Origin: Pyrenophora tritici-repentis
Taxonomy: Eukaryota > Ascomycota > Dothideomycetes > Pleosporales > Pleosporaceae
Assembly: GCF_003171515.1 (NCBI RefSeq)
Contig: NC_089396.1
Span: 1,178,001-1,242,000 of the forward strand
Direction: 5' to 3'
Length of the DNA stretch: 64,000 nt
Part shown: positions 32,717 to 43,766 of the stretch, in pieces
Numbering within the stretch: the first letter of the stretch is position 1
Layout of the letters: every line of letters begins with the position of its first letter
Notes under the pieces: model-generated
Told to the model about the DNA's origin: nothing
The model's database searches: none
What the model saw: only the letters and a program-made list of their open reading frames with translations
Made by a program: the position numbers and the translations under genes

Positions 32717-33356
32717 TCATTGAGCGATCTTCTTCTTCTTGGCGTACACTGCATTTTGAACGGCGTAATCTGGATGGAAGTTGAAGAAGGTTGATCCAAT
32801 TTGGACACCATTCTCGTTGTATACCTGTAAGGCCCTATGCGGCACTATGTCTCTTGTACTTTCTTCTTTCTCGTATACGAAGCATTCTGGCCCACTTCTG
32901 TAGGCTTCACTCTCCTTTCACCACAACATACAATCATCGTTTGTCACGATATGGAGAAGAAACAATGCGAAACCTCACTGCCACATTCCTTCTTGAGAGT
33001 TCATTGGGCCATCTGGACATAGCGTTCTCTTGTATCACGTTTTTCATCGATCCAACCAGCCCTCGCCGACGTTATGATGCGAGGGTACAGCAGAGCGATT
33101 ACACCCGACTCAGCCACCCGTTTGCCGCAAACAATCTCTTTGGACCCTGAAACGAAAAGCTTTTCAAGTTTGAACACAGACGGCGGTGTGGCTGCGAAGA
33201 TTCCGGCAATTTTCGCAACGGCTTTGAGACAGGGTCTATCTTCACGTTAGTGTCGCAATCTCACTACTATATATCGGGTTTTCGTACCTTCTAGAACACT
33301 TACTTGTGATACCAGAGATTGCCAACTCGATCGATCCTACGGCGTTGACAGAACAT
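32717..33356 (-). CDS. Possible small spliced gene (about 95-97 aa), unrecognised
   Basis: No long frame exists here, but three pieces fit together. Exon 33304..33356 encodes MFCQRRRIDRVGNLWYHK and ends at a GTAAGT donor. Exon 33103..33235 follows a TAG acceptor with an upstream CTAAC. It may be spliced at GTAATC to a last exon 32717..32824 (VYNENGVQIGSTFFNF ... KKKKIAQ) that follows a TTACAG acceptor; all phases agree (97 aa). If the second intron (278 nt, long for this window) is not used, the frame stops at 33001 and gives 95 aa. The protein is basic and rich in hydrophobic strands. I do not recognise it. The position between two gene ends and correct splice phases are the support; coding status is uncertain. 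Confidence 0.35.
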
Positions 33357-33454
33357 AGAGATTCATTCTTCTCCTAGAACTGTTCACTTGGCTTGACACA
33401 CTCGACCGGTCGTATTCGAAGTAGCCAGACCTCTGCGGATCGCTCCTCGCCACA

Positions 33455-34745
33455 ATGCATCGACTTTTCCATCTCTTGGTAGCACTCTTCTCATTGTGTC
33501 TACTTGTCTCCGGGGACTCCTACTGCGGCACCACCTCCAACATAACCATGTTTGACCCCTCATCTCTCCATACGCGCTCCATGACCTACCTAAAATTCGC
33601 CGTCGCTCGTCCTTGGCCCCTTAGGGATGGCCCCACAGGGCCAATCCGCCCGATACGATACTGCTACGCCAACAAAGAAGCCCAAGAAGAACTCAGCTGT
33701 CTGCTGATGGCTGGCTTTGATGTCTGGGCCCGGGCACTTGGGTTCCCTCATAGTCATACGGTCGGACACAATCTTTGCTGGAAGTCAATCGTATTGAGGA
33801 CCACAAGTGGAACTCCACCCTTCTATAGTCCCTTCTGCTACCTCGACGACTACAAAAATCATGAGGATCCCGGAACTTGGAATCCTGTTGTCGCGGACGA
33901 TGCACTCGTTGTCCACTTGACTGAAGGAACTCCAGCCGCGACCGTGGGGTGGCAACCAGGAGAGAAAGAAGGTCGCCATAAGCTGCTGCTGCCGAAGACT
34001 ATTGGGGTGACGAGGGTAGCTCACGAGGTAAGTTCTTTCACTTGCTGCTTCTTTACAACTACCCCACCTCTGCCTCAACAAAAACACAAAACTAACGCAC
34101 AAGTGAAAGATTGGACATGTGCTCGGCCTCCTCCATGAACACGCCCGCTTCGACCGCGACGACTTCATAACATATCAATGCACAAACCTCAAAGGTTACA
34201 GCCAAGCCGTCAATGCCGCCACCGACGCCGGTTTCGAATTAGCCTACGCCATCCTACGCCTCTGCAGCGAGAAAGATTTTGCCCTCCAATTCGACTTCAT
34301 CGGCGCTGAATACACCAAAAACGACGCGTACTCTAATTTCGATACGGGCATCTTCGACGAAGGCGATTTCGACCTCGGCTCCATCATGATGTACCCGTCT
34401 TCCGCAAACACAGAAGATGAGAGGTGCTGGACCGAGTCTAGAAAGGACCTTTGTGTGCTGATGGCAGGTACAGAGCTGAAAATGTGGCCGATCATGCCGG
34501 CGCAGGCGCCGAGTAGGGGCGATGTGGAGTTTGTCAAGAAGTACTATCCGTACATAGGACTGCCTGCTTCTTCCTCGATGAGTTCCTCGACTTTGGATGA
34601 TGCCGCTACTGCTACTGCTACTGCTGCTGCTACCACAGCTGTGTCAGATCAGCCGACAACTTCTGCGGCGGTAGTACAGGTTGCGGAGCAAAAGGTCAAG
34701 CGAGGTCCTCAGTCTGCCGTCAGGGTCCATCGCATCTTTTCCTAG
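33455..34745 (+). CDS. Secreted astacin-like zinc metalloprotease (M12A)
   Basis: The CDS is join(33455..34027, 34110..34745), 402 aa. A signal peptide (MHRLFHLLVALFSLCLLVSG) directs secretion. The intron falls exactly inside the zinc motif: the first exon ends ...VAHE and the second begins IGHVLGLLHEHARFDRDD, giving HExxHxxGxxHExxRxDRD with zinc ligands His190, His194 and His200 and catalytic Glu191. The Met-turn is SIMMYPS. Several Cys residues (CWTESRKDLC and others) could form disulfides. The C-terminus after the catalytic domain is a Ser/Thr/Ala-rich tail ([13 protein letters not shown]) without a clear domain. Astacins are much more common in animals than in fungi; in fungi they are secreted proteases of uncertain role. 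Confidence 0.9.
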
Positions 34746-35124
34746 GGATGTAGTAGTCTTCGGATCCAGTTGGGGATCACTTGGGGCTTGGTAGATTGGA
34801 GTGGCACTAAAATCTGGAAAGTTCCATAGAGGAAGATACAAAAGAATAATGAGAAGAGTTTTAGTCTTCCACTCATCCCTCCTGCTGCTGCATTGCATCG
34901 TGACTACCGGAAACCCACCACTATGCTAGGGGTCATCCACTTACTACGGGTCTGTGTGAGATAATGCGCTTGGGCTGCATGTAGCCCTATAGTTTTGACA
35001 AAAGAAAAGCACTTCTAATAAAGTCATCTCTAACAAAATTATCCTTCTGTCTTTCTTACCTTGCAACATGAATCTGAACGGACGAACGAAAAACGGCAAA
35101 AAAACAAGCTACTAGACACTTGCT
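34746..35124. other. Intergenic between protease gene and tRNA
   Basis: No gene seen. It holds the A-run that serves as the Pol III terminator of the tRNA on the minus strand. Confidence 0.5.
35098..35104 (-). terminator. Pol III terminator (T7) of tRNA-Thr
   Basis: A run of seven T on the minus strand begins about 20 nt after the tRNA 3' end, as expected for RNA polymerase III. Confidence 0.8.
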
Positions 35125-35196
35125 TGCCTTCCGCCAGAATTGAACTGACGACCTCGTCATTACTAGTGACGCGCTCTACCACTGAGCTAGGAAGGC
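35125..35196 (-). tRNA. tRNA-Thr (anticodon AGU)
   Basis: 72 nt, no intron. The acceptor stem GCCTTCC pairs with GGAAGGC, followed by discriminator A. The D-arm contains TAGCTCAGTGGTAGAGC (A box). The anticodon stem CGTCA/TGACG closes the loop CTAGTAA, so the anticodon is AGT (read as inosine-containing IGU). The T-arm is GTCAG-TTCAATT-CTGGC. Confidence 0.93.
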
Positions 35197-35204
35197 ATGA
35201 TTGC

Positions 35205-35925
35205 TGGTATCTTGGATGAAAAAAGTTTTCATAATTTATTAAATATACTCATATAAAAATCGCTGATTGAAGCAGCAGCAGCGACTGACTACAGCAAGCA
35301 GATCCTGCGCTGTGCCGAAGAGCAAAAAAAGTGGGCGGTGACGGTCATACGGCAACCGCGGGGTAAATTCAAACCTTAGTGTGTGTCCGTGGTACGACTC
35401 AGACCGGGGTGGAGTGGGGCGAAACGAGGACTACGGAATTGACGGCTCGCGAACAATCGTATTCACAAGGCACTGATAAGGGGCTGGACAAGCATGTCAT
35501 TCAGTTGGGAGTCAACCGATATTTGGGCAGCAATTGGAGCAAGTGACACGGCGTGAGGATGATACCTAATCCTTGGTCAATTGCGTGACCGTGGACTGAT
35601 GAGAGTTGTATTTCAAACTACAACTAATAAAGCAAGGCGTGAAGCCATGAGAAATCTATGGCATACCCAAATAAAAATTCAAAATACATGATGAGATTCT
35701 GTTCGGCCGTGAGTTCGTAGTCACGGTGAAAATATGCTAAACTCCGAGGAAATGCACGTGTGAAACTTTTGGTCGTGTGTTCGTCCTCCTGAATTGGGAC
35801 ATAATAGGAGGGGTAACGTCATAACGGTGGTGGGAAACAAGAGCTGTCTTGCTCATGTTGTGATGAATATATGGTTGAGAAGATCCCGCTTACTCGCCCT
35901 CGATGACATGTGCGTGAGAGAAGGG
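35205..35925. other. Intergenic, no gene seen
   Basis: AT-rich just upstream of the tRNA, then unremarkable up to the peptide-transporter stop. Confidence 0.5.
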
Positions 35926-38090
35926 TTATGAGGGCGGGACTAATTTGCCAGTTGATTCGGTGTGCTTTTCGTCACGCAAAACCACCATGATTACGCTCAC
36001 AGGTGAGCCCGGAGAAGCTCGTCCAGGGTCTTCTGAGTGGCGGCTGGTAGTAGTGCTGACAGGGCCATTGTCGACATTGGCGGTTTCTTCTAGAGACGAG
36101 GCCACGATTTCTCTGTCATAGTTGCGAAAGACGATGTAGAAGATGATCGTTGTGACAGCCATAGCACCTGCTAGGCTGCCGTAAAAGTGTACGAGATATG
36201 GGTCCCGGGCTCCCTCTGCTATGACTAGAGCAATAGCTGAGCCTATTCCAGTAACAAGCATGTTTATTGCCTGTACGAGCACCTTCATCTGCTTTGGCGC
36301 GTGGGTTTCCGCGTATTCCATAGCTGTGGTCATGGCGAAGACTTCACCAACAGCAACCAAAAAGTAGACGGGCGCTTGGTACCACACATCTGGCCGCGCC
36401 TGCGCGGTTGACTGATGATCCCCACAGGAGCTTGGGTGATCGAAGCAAGGCGGAGATATGTAGATGAAATGCTGCAGCACGGCTGCGTACAGCATTGCGA
36501 GTACGACGAAACTAAAGCCGATGACAATCCGAGTGACAGGTCTGAGGTAGATGCGCCGCCGTGCTAGGATAGGATCGAGGACATACTCCACTAAGGGGCT
36601 GAACAATATGCAACCGACTTGGTTCATTCCTGGCAGTACATCGTTGGGTGTGCTTCCGGTTTTCATGGTGCTCGCTTGGGATATGAGGTTGTTCTGCATC
36701 TGGTCGAAGCAGATGTAGAACACAATAAATGCTAGACTGAACTTGATGTCAGTCAAGTCAAACATAGAGCATTGGGACACTTACAAGACGCGACATGCCC
36801 CCAGAGCACGCGCAATTTCGTTGACAAACTGGCTAGTCCAAGGCACCGTCTTGCCATGCTTTTCGAGCTGGTATTCGGGATCTGCGCAATCCATTCGGCA
36901 ACCGTGTCGCGCAGCGCAGGTAATCACCTTCGCCGCAGGAATCATGACGTCTCCGGTTCGGGAAGGATTGACTACGATGGTTAGCCCGAGCAACAACTCA
37001 ATTTTGTGTTACTTACCAAAGTATTTCCTCCCACGGATGACCATCACGAAAGCGATGCATATGCATCCTAAGCCCAACGCATACGCAGGGAAAAAGCCGT
37101 ACTTTTTCTCGATATACACAACTGGAAACGACAGCAATGAGCCTACGTTGCCAACCCAAAAGTAAAGATTATAGATGAACTTCAGAGTACGTTCACTGTC
37201 GATCATGACGACCTCTCCTCGGGAAGAGGCTGGCAGGTACTTGGAGAGCCATGTTCGTCTCAGCCACTTCAAAGCTCTACTCTTGGACCCGGATAATTTT
37301 GCTTTCCTGTTTATTCTGTTCGTATACTGATTGGCGATGAAAGATCTCATGACGGCTTGGGCCTAGTCAACGTCAGTGGATGCGCCAAGACTAGGTATCG
37401 TCTTTACCTACACTCCCACCACCTATGGCTATCAAGACCATGGCGACGACCAGACCCGGTATTCCAGCTCCTCGGTCGAGCATGCTCGGTAAGGAGCTGA
37501 TAACTAGTGCTATACATCCCAAGACATATACAGCCATACCGATGACTATTGTGTTGTACTGTCCCAAGACGTTATCGGCCAGTGGCGCGATGAAGATAGG
37601 GATCGTAAAGTAAAGTATGAAGAATCCACAGAACGCGCGCGTTGCGGTGGTTTGACCAAGATTGAGTGCACCGGGGATTTGATCTTGGTCAAGACGTGGT
37701 GGGTGTTGCATGTAGTTTTCTATAGTACATTTCAATCAGCATGATTTTATACTGGTATTGAAGAGAATGGCAGTAACATACGCCAAGGTGCGGTCACTAT
37801 TAAACATACTGTCAGCGTCTGATCAGTATTGGGTGATAATTCAAGCCACTTACATCCCCAAAACGTTGCTCTCTCCCAAAACCCGATGAAGGCAACTGTC
37901 CATAGCGTCCACGGTATCTCGTCTTTGACCCGCCGCAATTCGTGGCCTTCTTCCTCGGACTCTGTGGTATACATGCTCGAAGCTTGTGATACACGGCTGC
38001 CGGTATTTCTATGCTCAGTTAGTATATCGATCCTTGATTGTGTAGACAATATACGAACCCTTGCATCCCTGGGTTTTGTGACATCGACAT
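35926..38090 (-). CDS. PTR2: PTR2-type proton-coupled peptide transporter (POT family)
   Basis: Plasma-membrane di/tripeptide-proton symporter. The CDS is complement(join(35926..36736, 36785..36971, 37017..37362, 37412..37719, 37782..37808, 37854..38008, 38059..38090)), 621 aa; all seven exons close in frame. The assembled protein shows the N-terminal POT signature (FIGFWERATFWGL, then TAPWQNYMQHPPR), a GQTTATRAFCGFF segment, the FYNLYFWVGNVGS-like segment of membrane helix 5 (here IYNLYFWVGNVGSLLSFP), and the conserved C-terminal half (FYICFDQMQNNLISQ, GMNQVGCILFSPLVEY, YQAPVYFLVAVGEVF). One exon is only 27 nt. The first intron uses an unusual GTTCGT donor. Two ATGs six nt apart can serve as start. 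A 16-bp tandem repeat lies about 135 bp upstream. Confidence 0.93.
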
Positions 38091-38225
38091 ACTAACGTTT
38101 GGCTGGCAACAGTGTTGTAGGATGACAACACCAGTAGCTCAAACTAGGATACAGTTGAGTGTTACCCACAGTCAGAGTGGATCCTCGCTACCCTATTGAG
38201 TGAGGGAAGTAGGTGGTAGCTTGGA

Positions 38226-38305
38226 GTAGTTGGTCGATACCGTAGTTGGTCAATGCCGTAGTTGGTCAGTACCGTAGTTGGTCAGTACCGTAGTTTGCCA
38301 ATACC
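38226..38305. repeat. Five tandem 16-bp units in peptide-transporter promoter
   Basis: Units read GTAGTTGGTCAGTACC (two exact copies at 38258 and 38274), with single- or few-base variants at 38226, 38242 and 38290. Four of the five contain a GGT-N4-RCC inverted half-site pair (for example GGTCAGTACC). The array lies 136-215 bp upstream of the transporter ATG, on its promoter side, so it may bind a regulator. Confidence 0.85.
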
Positions 38306-38866
38306 ATGCGGGCGTAATATTAACCCTCAGTTAACTCTGACCAGACTTGCGGTGAAAACGTGCTTCGATATAACTAAAAAAAATGCGACATTTTTTATGT
38401 GGTCGGGCCGGTGCGCATGGAAAAGTGTCGTATTTTTCTCGATGACATGCTCTTGCACACTTATGCGGGCACCCGTAGGGAGCGTGCGTTTTTAACCAAG
38501 GCAAGTATTCCAGTGAATGCTCAGCATCCGTTTGATCAGTGCAATGGCATGTAGCGCTCCGAAAATAGTATTTGGCAAAAGCGGATCAGCAAAGGTCGCC
38601 ATGCTGCCTGGTCATTTTATATTCCGCTCGAAGGCGCGTAGTTGATGTCAGCCAACCATGCGCACAAATACCTTGACCACCGGTGGTGAAACCAACGTGG
38701 CACAAGCCTCGCTCCCGCACGCTAAGGGCTCCATTGGGACCCGTTGAGGTCACAAAATCTCGGTACGTAGATCTTATTGCCGAAATGTTTGAGCCCACTG
38801 GCCCGGGCACAAAACCATAGACTGTCTTGGTACCGTGCGCACATGGCCAAGAATATACTCTACAAC

Positions 38867-39064
38867 TAGCTGAATGGTGACAACGGGCTGGCTGAGGATT
38901 GGACTAACGTCTCCAATGAGCTACATTCCAGAGCTTGGCGCGTGTCGGTATGTCATCCTACCATGAAATAACGTCGGCTTTCGTGTTGACACAGACAACG
39001 AGCTGGCTGAATGATGACAACGGGCTGGCTGGGATTGGACTAGCTGTACATTCTAGAGCTTGCC
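38867..39064. repeat. Pair of imperfect 60-70 bp direct repeats
   Basis: Copy one (38867..38938) and copy two (about 39005..39064) share GCTGAATGRTGACAACGGGC, then GGCTGRGGATTGGACTA, and end with ACATTCYAGAGCTTG. Copy two lacks about 12 bp near the end. Period about 138 bp. No coding content. Confidence 0.75.
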
Positions 39065-40788
39065 GCAGCTATTACAACCTCTTTCATGTCCAATACGGAG
39101 CAGACGCGGATGGCCGGCGAGGCGGTACCAGCTGTCGGACTGTCAGGCTAATTCGTCTCGCGCCGTGTCGCACTTTGTGGGATACTTGCACAAAGAAGAT
39201 GATAACATGACTAGTTCGCAGCTGAAAAAGCAATCGGTGGTGGTAACGACTAGAAAAGGTGGTCAGAAATGCAAGCCTTCCATGGATGGCTCTTACGCTA
39301 GTTAAGTAACGATTGCATCAGCAGCTGCACCGATGGCCCAAAAAGCTTCTCTATGTACTAGACGCATCGCAATCGACCAAATCTTCCCGACATTGGTTTT
39401 CATTGCGTCTGCTGGAAGCTGTTTTCTCGGCATACGCGTACCTGCATGTCTTGCTTACGAAGCTGTACCCATGTTCCACACGACGACGCGCCCGACATCG
39501 GCCGGCCGACGTGACCAAGCCCTTGACTCCAGTTAGTATTCTTGACCATCGAAACGTGATGTCGAGAAGGCAAGATGCGGATGTCGCACCATGTCGAGTA
39601 AGGGGATGAGGCTGAATCATAACCTCAACAGGTAAGTCTCACAGCTGACGGTTAGGGCGCTGCGCCGAAAGAGCCTCTGTCTCCTGCAGCCTCAGCTCGA
39701 GATGATGGTTTCATGCCACGCCACAAGACGCCCTTTTCGCTGCAAAGGGCCTTCTCTTGGGTTCTGGAAGCGGCGATACCGTAACACGCATGTTAGTGGC
39801 TGTCGGTGTTGGCGTTGCAACCGATGTGTACAACCCAAGGCTACCGTAGACCAGCGGCTTAGAGACGACCAGGACGACAGGGGACATATGTTGTGCTCTA
39901 CCCCAGACGTGCATGCCGTACACATCATGTGCTTTGGTACTTTTTACGCCTGTCGTTGAAAGTAATCAATGTCAATAACGATTTAAAGGTACAATTTTGG
40001 ACTGCGGTCTAGCCTAGTCTCCGACCGTGGGGTTAACGAAACGTGGGGATGGTCTAGGCCGCCGGTAAATTTGGGCTCAAATGATATTCACCCTTTGATA
40101 TCTACCGGTCAGGCCTTTCTCTACAGAGGCCACATCCACTACACTCGTCCTTTAACGCGTCCACTTCGAAACCCAAATACTTGCTTACCCATTTTTTGTT
40201 TCGCACGCTTCTCAAATGTACCATCTAGAAGGCAATCCGGTTCCGTCTGATCAAAAATTGTTCAAGGACCTGCTTCAGATCACGACATCAAAATGGCAGT
40301 CAATACGGAAGAACAATTTGAGTGTGAAACTGGGGGAAACAACTCCAAAGCCCTCCCTATCAGGTCCTCGCCAACAACACCGCCTCGACGTGACACCAAC
40401 ACCTCCACATCGTGACCCGAAACTTCCGACCGATTGTACAGTGGTACATCCATCGACGCTTCGGTGATGGGAAATAATCGCAGACAAAATTTCAACCTCC
40501 GCGAAGCAACCTACGCCGCTCTCTACTGCAACTTGATATGGGTTAGTCAAGATCCGCTGAGAGAACAGGACGCCTTAACGTTATTCCCCTTGCGGTAAGC
40601 GTCGCGGGTTTTGAACGCGGCTGCCTGGCATTCGCCAACAATGTATTTCAAACCCACGTCCTACATACCAGCTTTTTTCGAGTCTGTCGTGTTCTCCCTA
40701 GAGACCCATTTGTACGATCAAATACCAAACCACATTCGTTAGCAACCCTCGGGACCGAACTTCAGACAGCACTAGCCTATGACACGCA

Positions 40789-42243
40789 ATGCCCGACCCG
40801 GCCACATTTGAGAAGTTGCGCCCATGCGGCAGACTGGAAACCCATAGCACAGCGCGACACCATCTGGGCTTGTATAAGAATGTGGGACTTACTGCCGAAT
40901 ACAAAGTGCCGAGCAATACTCAGCTTCGCCTAGAAAGTCACGTTTATGGTGCCCTGCGACATGTCATTTCTCACAACTCGAACTTGAGCGCTATCGCTCT
41001 AAACGAAGACCAGTCTTACCCCAACGCTTATTTTGCACGACTACCAGCAATAAATCTACAGACTTGCGTAGAGTTTCTCGAAAGAAAGACCCCGTTTCCA
41101 GAAGATGGTGAGAGTGACCAAGAGATGGACAAGATACTGGTGCAGCAACATAGTCGTGATTTCAAGCAAGACTTGGGATCCAAGCCTTTCTGGCAGGTAA
41201 TCATTGTAACTTCGCTGGTCGATGTTACGAAGTTCACAGCGACATGGGTGTGGCATCATGCGCTAGCTGACGGCATCTCCGGCTTCGTTTTTCACGACTC
41301 ATTTCTCGCTGGCCTCAACTCGCTGAAAGAGGGGGACAACACCGACCCAATCATCAAATCGCCGACCTCAGCCCTACTTCCACCGCTGGAGGAACTACAC
41401 CCAATGATTATCTCCTGGTCGTTCTTCTTGCGCGCCATCCTCGCATCTATATTACCCGCGATATTTGCGAAGCGGCCCGCAAAACTGTGGACTGGCAAAG
41501 CAGTACCATCAGACGTGACGATGGAGTCGAAAACGCGGCTTCGAACTCTTGTAATTTCCAAAGCAACCACAACAAAACTAGCAGAAGCCAGCCGAAGAGA
41601 AAAGACGAGTGTAACAGCAACGCTGCAATGTCTCCTAGCTGCCTCACTATTTTCACTCCTCCCAGCTGCGGAATACCACCGTCTCACCATCGAAGGCCCA
41701 ATGTCTGTGCGGCGCTTCCTCAACGTCAAGGACGACCAAATGACAGATGCATTCACGCTCTACAACTTCCTACACGAACGCACCGAAAGCGACGCTCAAA
41801 CAGGGTCTATCTTGCGATATTTCTCCTGGGACACAGCGCGAGCAGTCAAATCTGTCATCGCCGCCGAAGCGGCAAAAGGTGGCAATGACAACTCCATCGC
41901 GCTTCTCAAATACGTTTCTTCCATGGATCAATTCCTCCTTGGCAAAATGGGCAAGCCGCGCACGCCCTCGGCGGAGATATCAAATGTGGGTGTGTGGAAG
42001 GGTGTGCAAAGCCAAGAGACGCAGAGCGAGACAAAGTGGAGCATAGGTAGGATGGTGTTTAGCCAATCTCATAACATAGTCGCCAACCCCTTTGCGATGA
42101 ATGTTGTAACTGGCGGGGATGGCAATGCTGTGGCGAGCTTTTGTTGGTCCGAGGCAGCTGTGGACGAAGATTTCATGTACAAGGTGATTGATGGTGTCAG
42201 AGAAGGTGTCGAGGAGTTGGTGGTGGGAGAGCCAGAGCGTTGA
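40789..42243 (+). CDS. Alcohol acetyltransferase-like protein
   Basis: Intronless, 484 aa. The family is that of fungal alcohol O-acetyltransferases (related to yeast Atf1/Atf2), which make acetate esters or acetylate sterols from acetyl-CoA. Residues 156-162 form the acyltransferase motif HHALADG (HHxxxDG; His157 and Asp161). The N-terminus 'LRPCGRLETHSTARHHLGLYKNVG' fits the usual start of these proteins, and a late 'ISNVGVW' segment matches the conserved SNxG/DFG-like region. A hydrophobic stretch (FFLRAILASILPAIF, about 213-227) may anchor it to lipid droplets or ER. A GDSL esterase of the opposite activity (IAH1 type) is in this window but 12 kb away, so not an operational pair. Confidence 0.82.
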   Translation: MPDPATFEKLRPCGRLETHSTARHHLGLYKNVGLTAEYKVPSNTQLRLESHVYGALRHVISHNSNLSAIALNEDQSYPNAYFARLPAINLQTCVEFLERKTPFPEDGESDQEMDKILVQQHSRDFKQDLGSKPFWQVIIVTSLVDVTKFTATWVWHHALADGISGFVFHDSFLAGLNSLKEGDNTDPIIKSPTSALLPPLEELHPMIISWSFFLRAILASILPAIFAKRPAKLWTGKAVPSDVTMESKTRLRTLVISKATTTKLAEASRREKTSVTATLQCLLAASLFSLLPAAEYHRLTIEGPMSVRRFLNVKDDQMTDAFTLYNFLHERTESDAQTGSILRYFSWDTARAVKSVIAAEAAKGGNDNSIALLKYVSSMDQFLLGKMGKPRTPSAEISNVGVWKGVQSQETQSETKWSIGRMVFSQSHNIVANPFAMNVVTGGDGNAVASFCWSEAAVDEDFMYKVIDGVREGVEELVVGEPER

Positions 42244-42457
42244 ATGTGGACATGAATATATCGAATGCACGGTTCCCACCCCCGTTCTTCTACAATTTAG
42301 ATAATTAAGCACAGCTCCTTTTACCAGATTACTACAATTCATTCCGATGCGCCATCTCAAAGATCTTCCCAAATACGAACAAAACGCCTACAAATCCCAG
42401 CCAGATGAAATCCCTCTGTAACGTCATGAACCCTCGTCATTCACAAACACGCTTTTT

Positions 42458-42736
42458 CTAACGCCCTCCCCTTTGATATTCCCAAACTTCTTGCTTCCTC
42501 CCACTTCCACCTCCATTTCCGCCTTGGCCATAGTATGTAGCATACGCCGCATTCACACCCTGATGGTGCTCCTTTGCATGTCGCTTGATGGAAGTCCAGA
42601 TACCGTGTACTTTGCTTCGTTCCCTTAGCGTAAGAGCTGATCCAAAAGAGGCGATGGATTCCGCAGATGATGATGTGACGGTGGACTTGAGGTCTTCGAT
42701 AGAGTTGCGGGCCGTACTTGCGGTAGAGTTTGACAT
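42458..42736 (-). CDS. Small protein of unknown function
   Basis: Intronless, 92 aa. The first 35 residues are Ser/Thr-rich (STASTARNSIEDLKSTVTSSSAES). Then comes a more ordered segment, HGIWTSIKRHAKEHHQGVNAAYATYYG, that looks conserved (aromatic, His-rich and helical), and a Gly-rich tail. I do not recognise a domain; no signal peptide or membrane segment is present. The coding call rests on composition and the compact frame. Confidence 0.6.
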   Translation of the reverse strand: MSNSTASTARNSIEDLKSTVTSSSAESIASFGSALTLRERSKVHGIWTSIKRHAKEHHQGVNAAYATYYGQGGNGGGSGRKQEVWEYQRGGR

Positions 42737-43766
42737 TTTGAAAGGATGGGATTGTAGTATTGGAAGGTTTGTAAGAATGGTGTATGTCCAGGATTTGGTG
42801 GGGATTGGTAGGTTTTTTCTGACGATTTACTAGTCTGACCCAAGATTTGCTGAGGTATGATGCTTGGATTAGGCGTTTGAGTAGGAACGTGCAATTCGGG
42901 TGTTTGCGCTCCGTCTAGTGCAGGGTAGTATCGTCTAGTTTCCTGCGTGTTGCCGTATTCCGACGCGTCTCTTGTTTGATTTGCAGAATCTCTAGTCACA
43001 AGAGGGATTGATGTCGTTGTAATGATTCACAATACCTTGGGCGAGGACCAGAATTCCTTTACACCCTTGAACCCAACAAACCCACACACCAACATGTCCA
43101 TATGTCCACATGTCCACACCCTGCGCCTTATGACTCCCATGATCCAACACGACGACCACGCCCTTCCACTTCGACCAGACTGCCGGTCAGACAAGCCTCG
43201 CGGGAAATGGATTTGGCATGTGCATCCCTGTACACGCTAACTATTCGACATGAACTCCGCATGTAGGAGCTTGCTCTCTTCGGCGATCGGAATAGGCTAG
43301 CGTGCGCATCCTGTTACGCAATGACGAGGCGTATGCAAAGGAAATTTACTATAACAAAGGCTACGCCGCATCGACCGCATCTTCTAAACCTAGCTATAGG
43401 CCTATTATGCGGCCATGACGGAAAAAGCGCAGGGAATCATGGACTAACAAGTTGGGTGTAAGGCGCACGCCTTGTGCTCCGCGGGAAGTGGGGCTAGCGG
43501 GTATTAGTGAGCCATGCAATGCGCCCTATGCATGTCAAAGGTTGGCAATTGATGAGCAAACACTTGGATGTATCAGATTTGGGAGACGTGGGCGTTATGC
43601 GGTGTTGCACAGAGATGCAGAGCCCGTTGGTAATGAGGTCTGAGCACAAGAGGAAATGTTGAAGTGACACAGAGTGGAGACATGACGGCAGCACAGATGA
43701 TCATTTGCTTTTGCGAAAACTTTATCTTTAATCGATCGATTAATTTACATTATCGATGACGAGCCA
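42737..43766. other. 1-kb intergenic tract, no gene seen
   Basis: A frame of 124 codons on the minus strand (42625..42999) overlaps the small gene out of frame and lies partly in its leader; I do not believe it codes. Nothing else stands out. Confidence 0.5.

Larger units (their letters stand above)
38091..40788. other. 2.7-kb gene-poor tract
   Basis: No convincing gene on either strand. It holds the 16-bp tandem repeat, a pair of imperfect 60-70 bp direct repeats (about 38867 and 39005), and many short broken frames. It may hold decayed mobile or duplicated DNA, but I recognise no domain. Confidence 0.55.

Noticed and set aside
39702..39959. Cys-rich frame (GCRCWRCNRC) suggesting a zinc cluster
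   Set aside because: Cys spacing does not match Zn2Cys6 or another known finger, and the frame is short and isolated.
43022..43240. 72-codon frame near 43 kb
   Set aside because: No domain, His/Pro-rich chance composition, no conservation cue.
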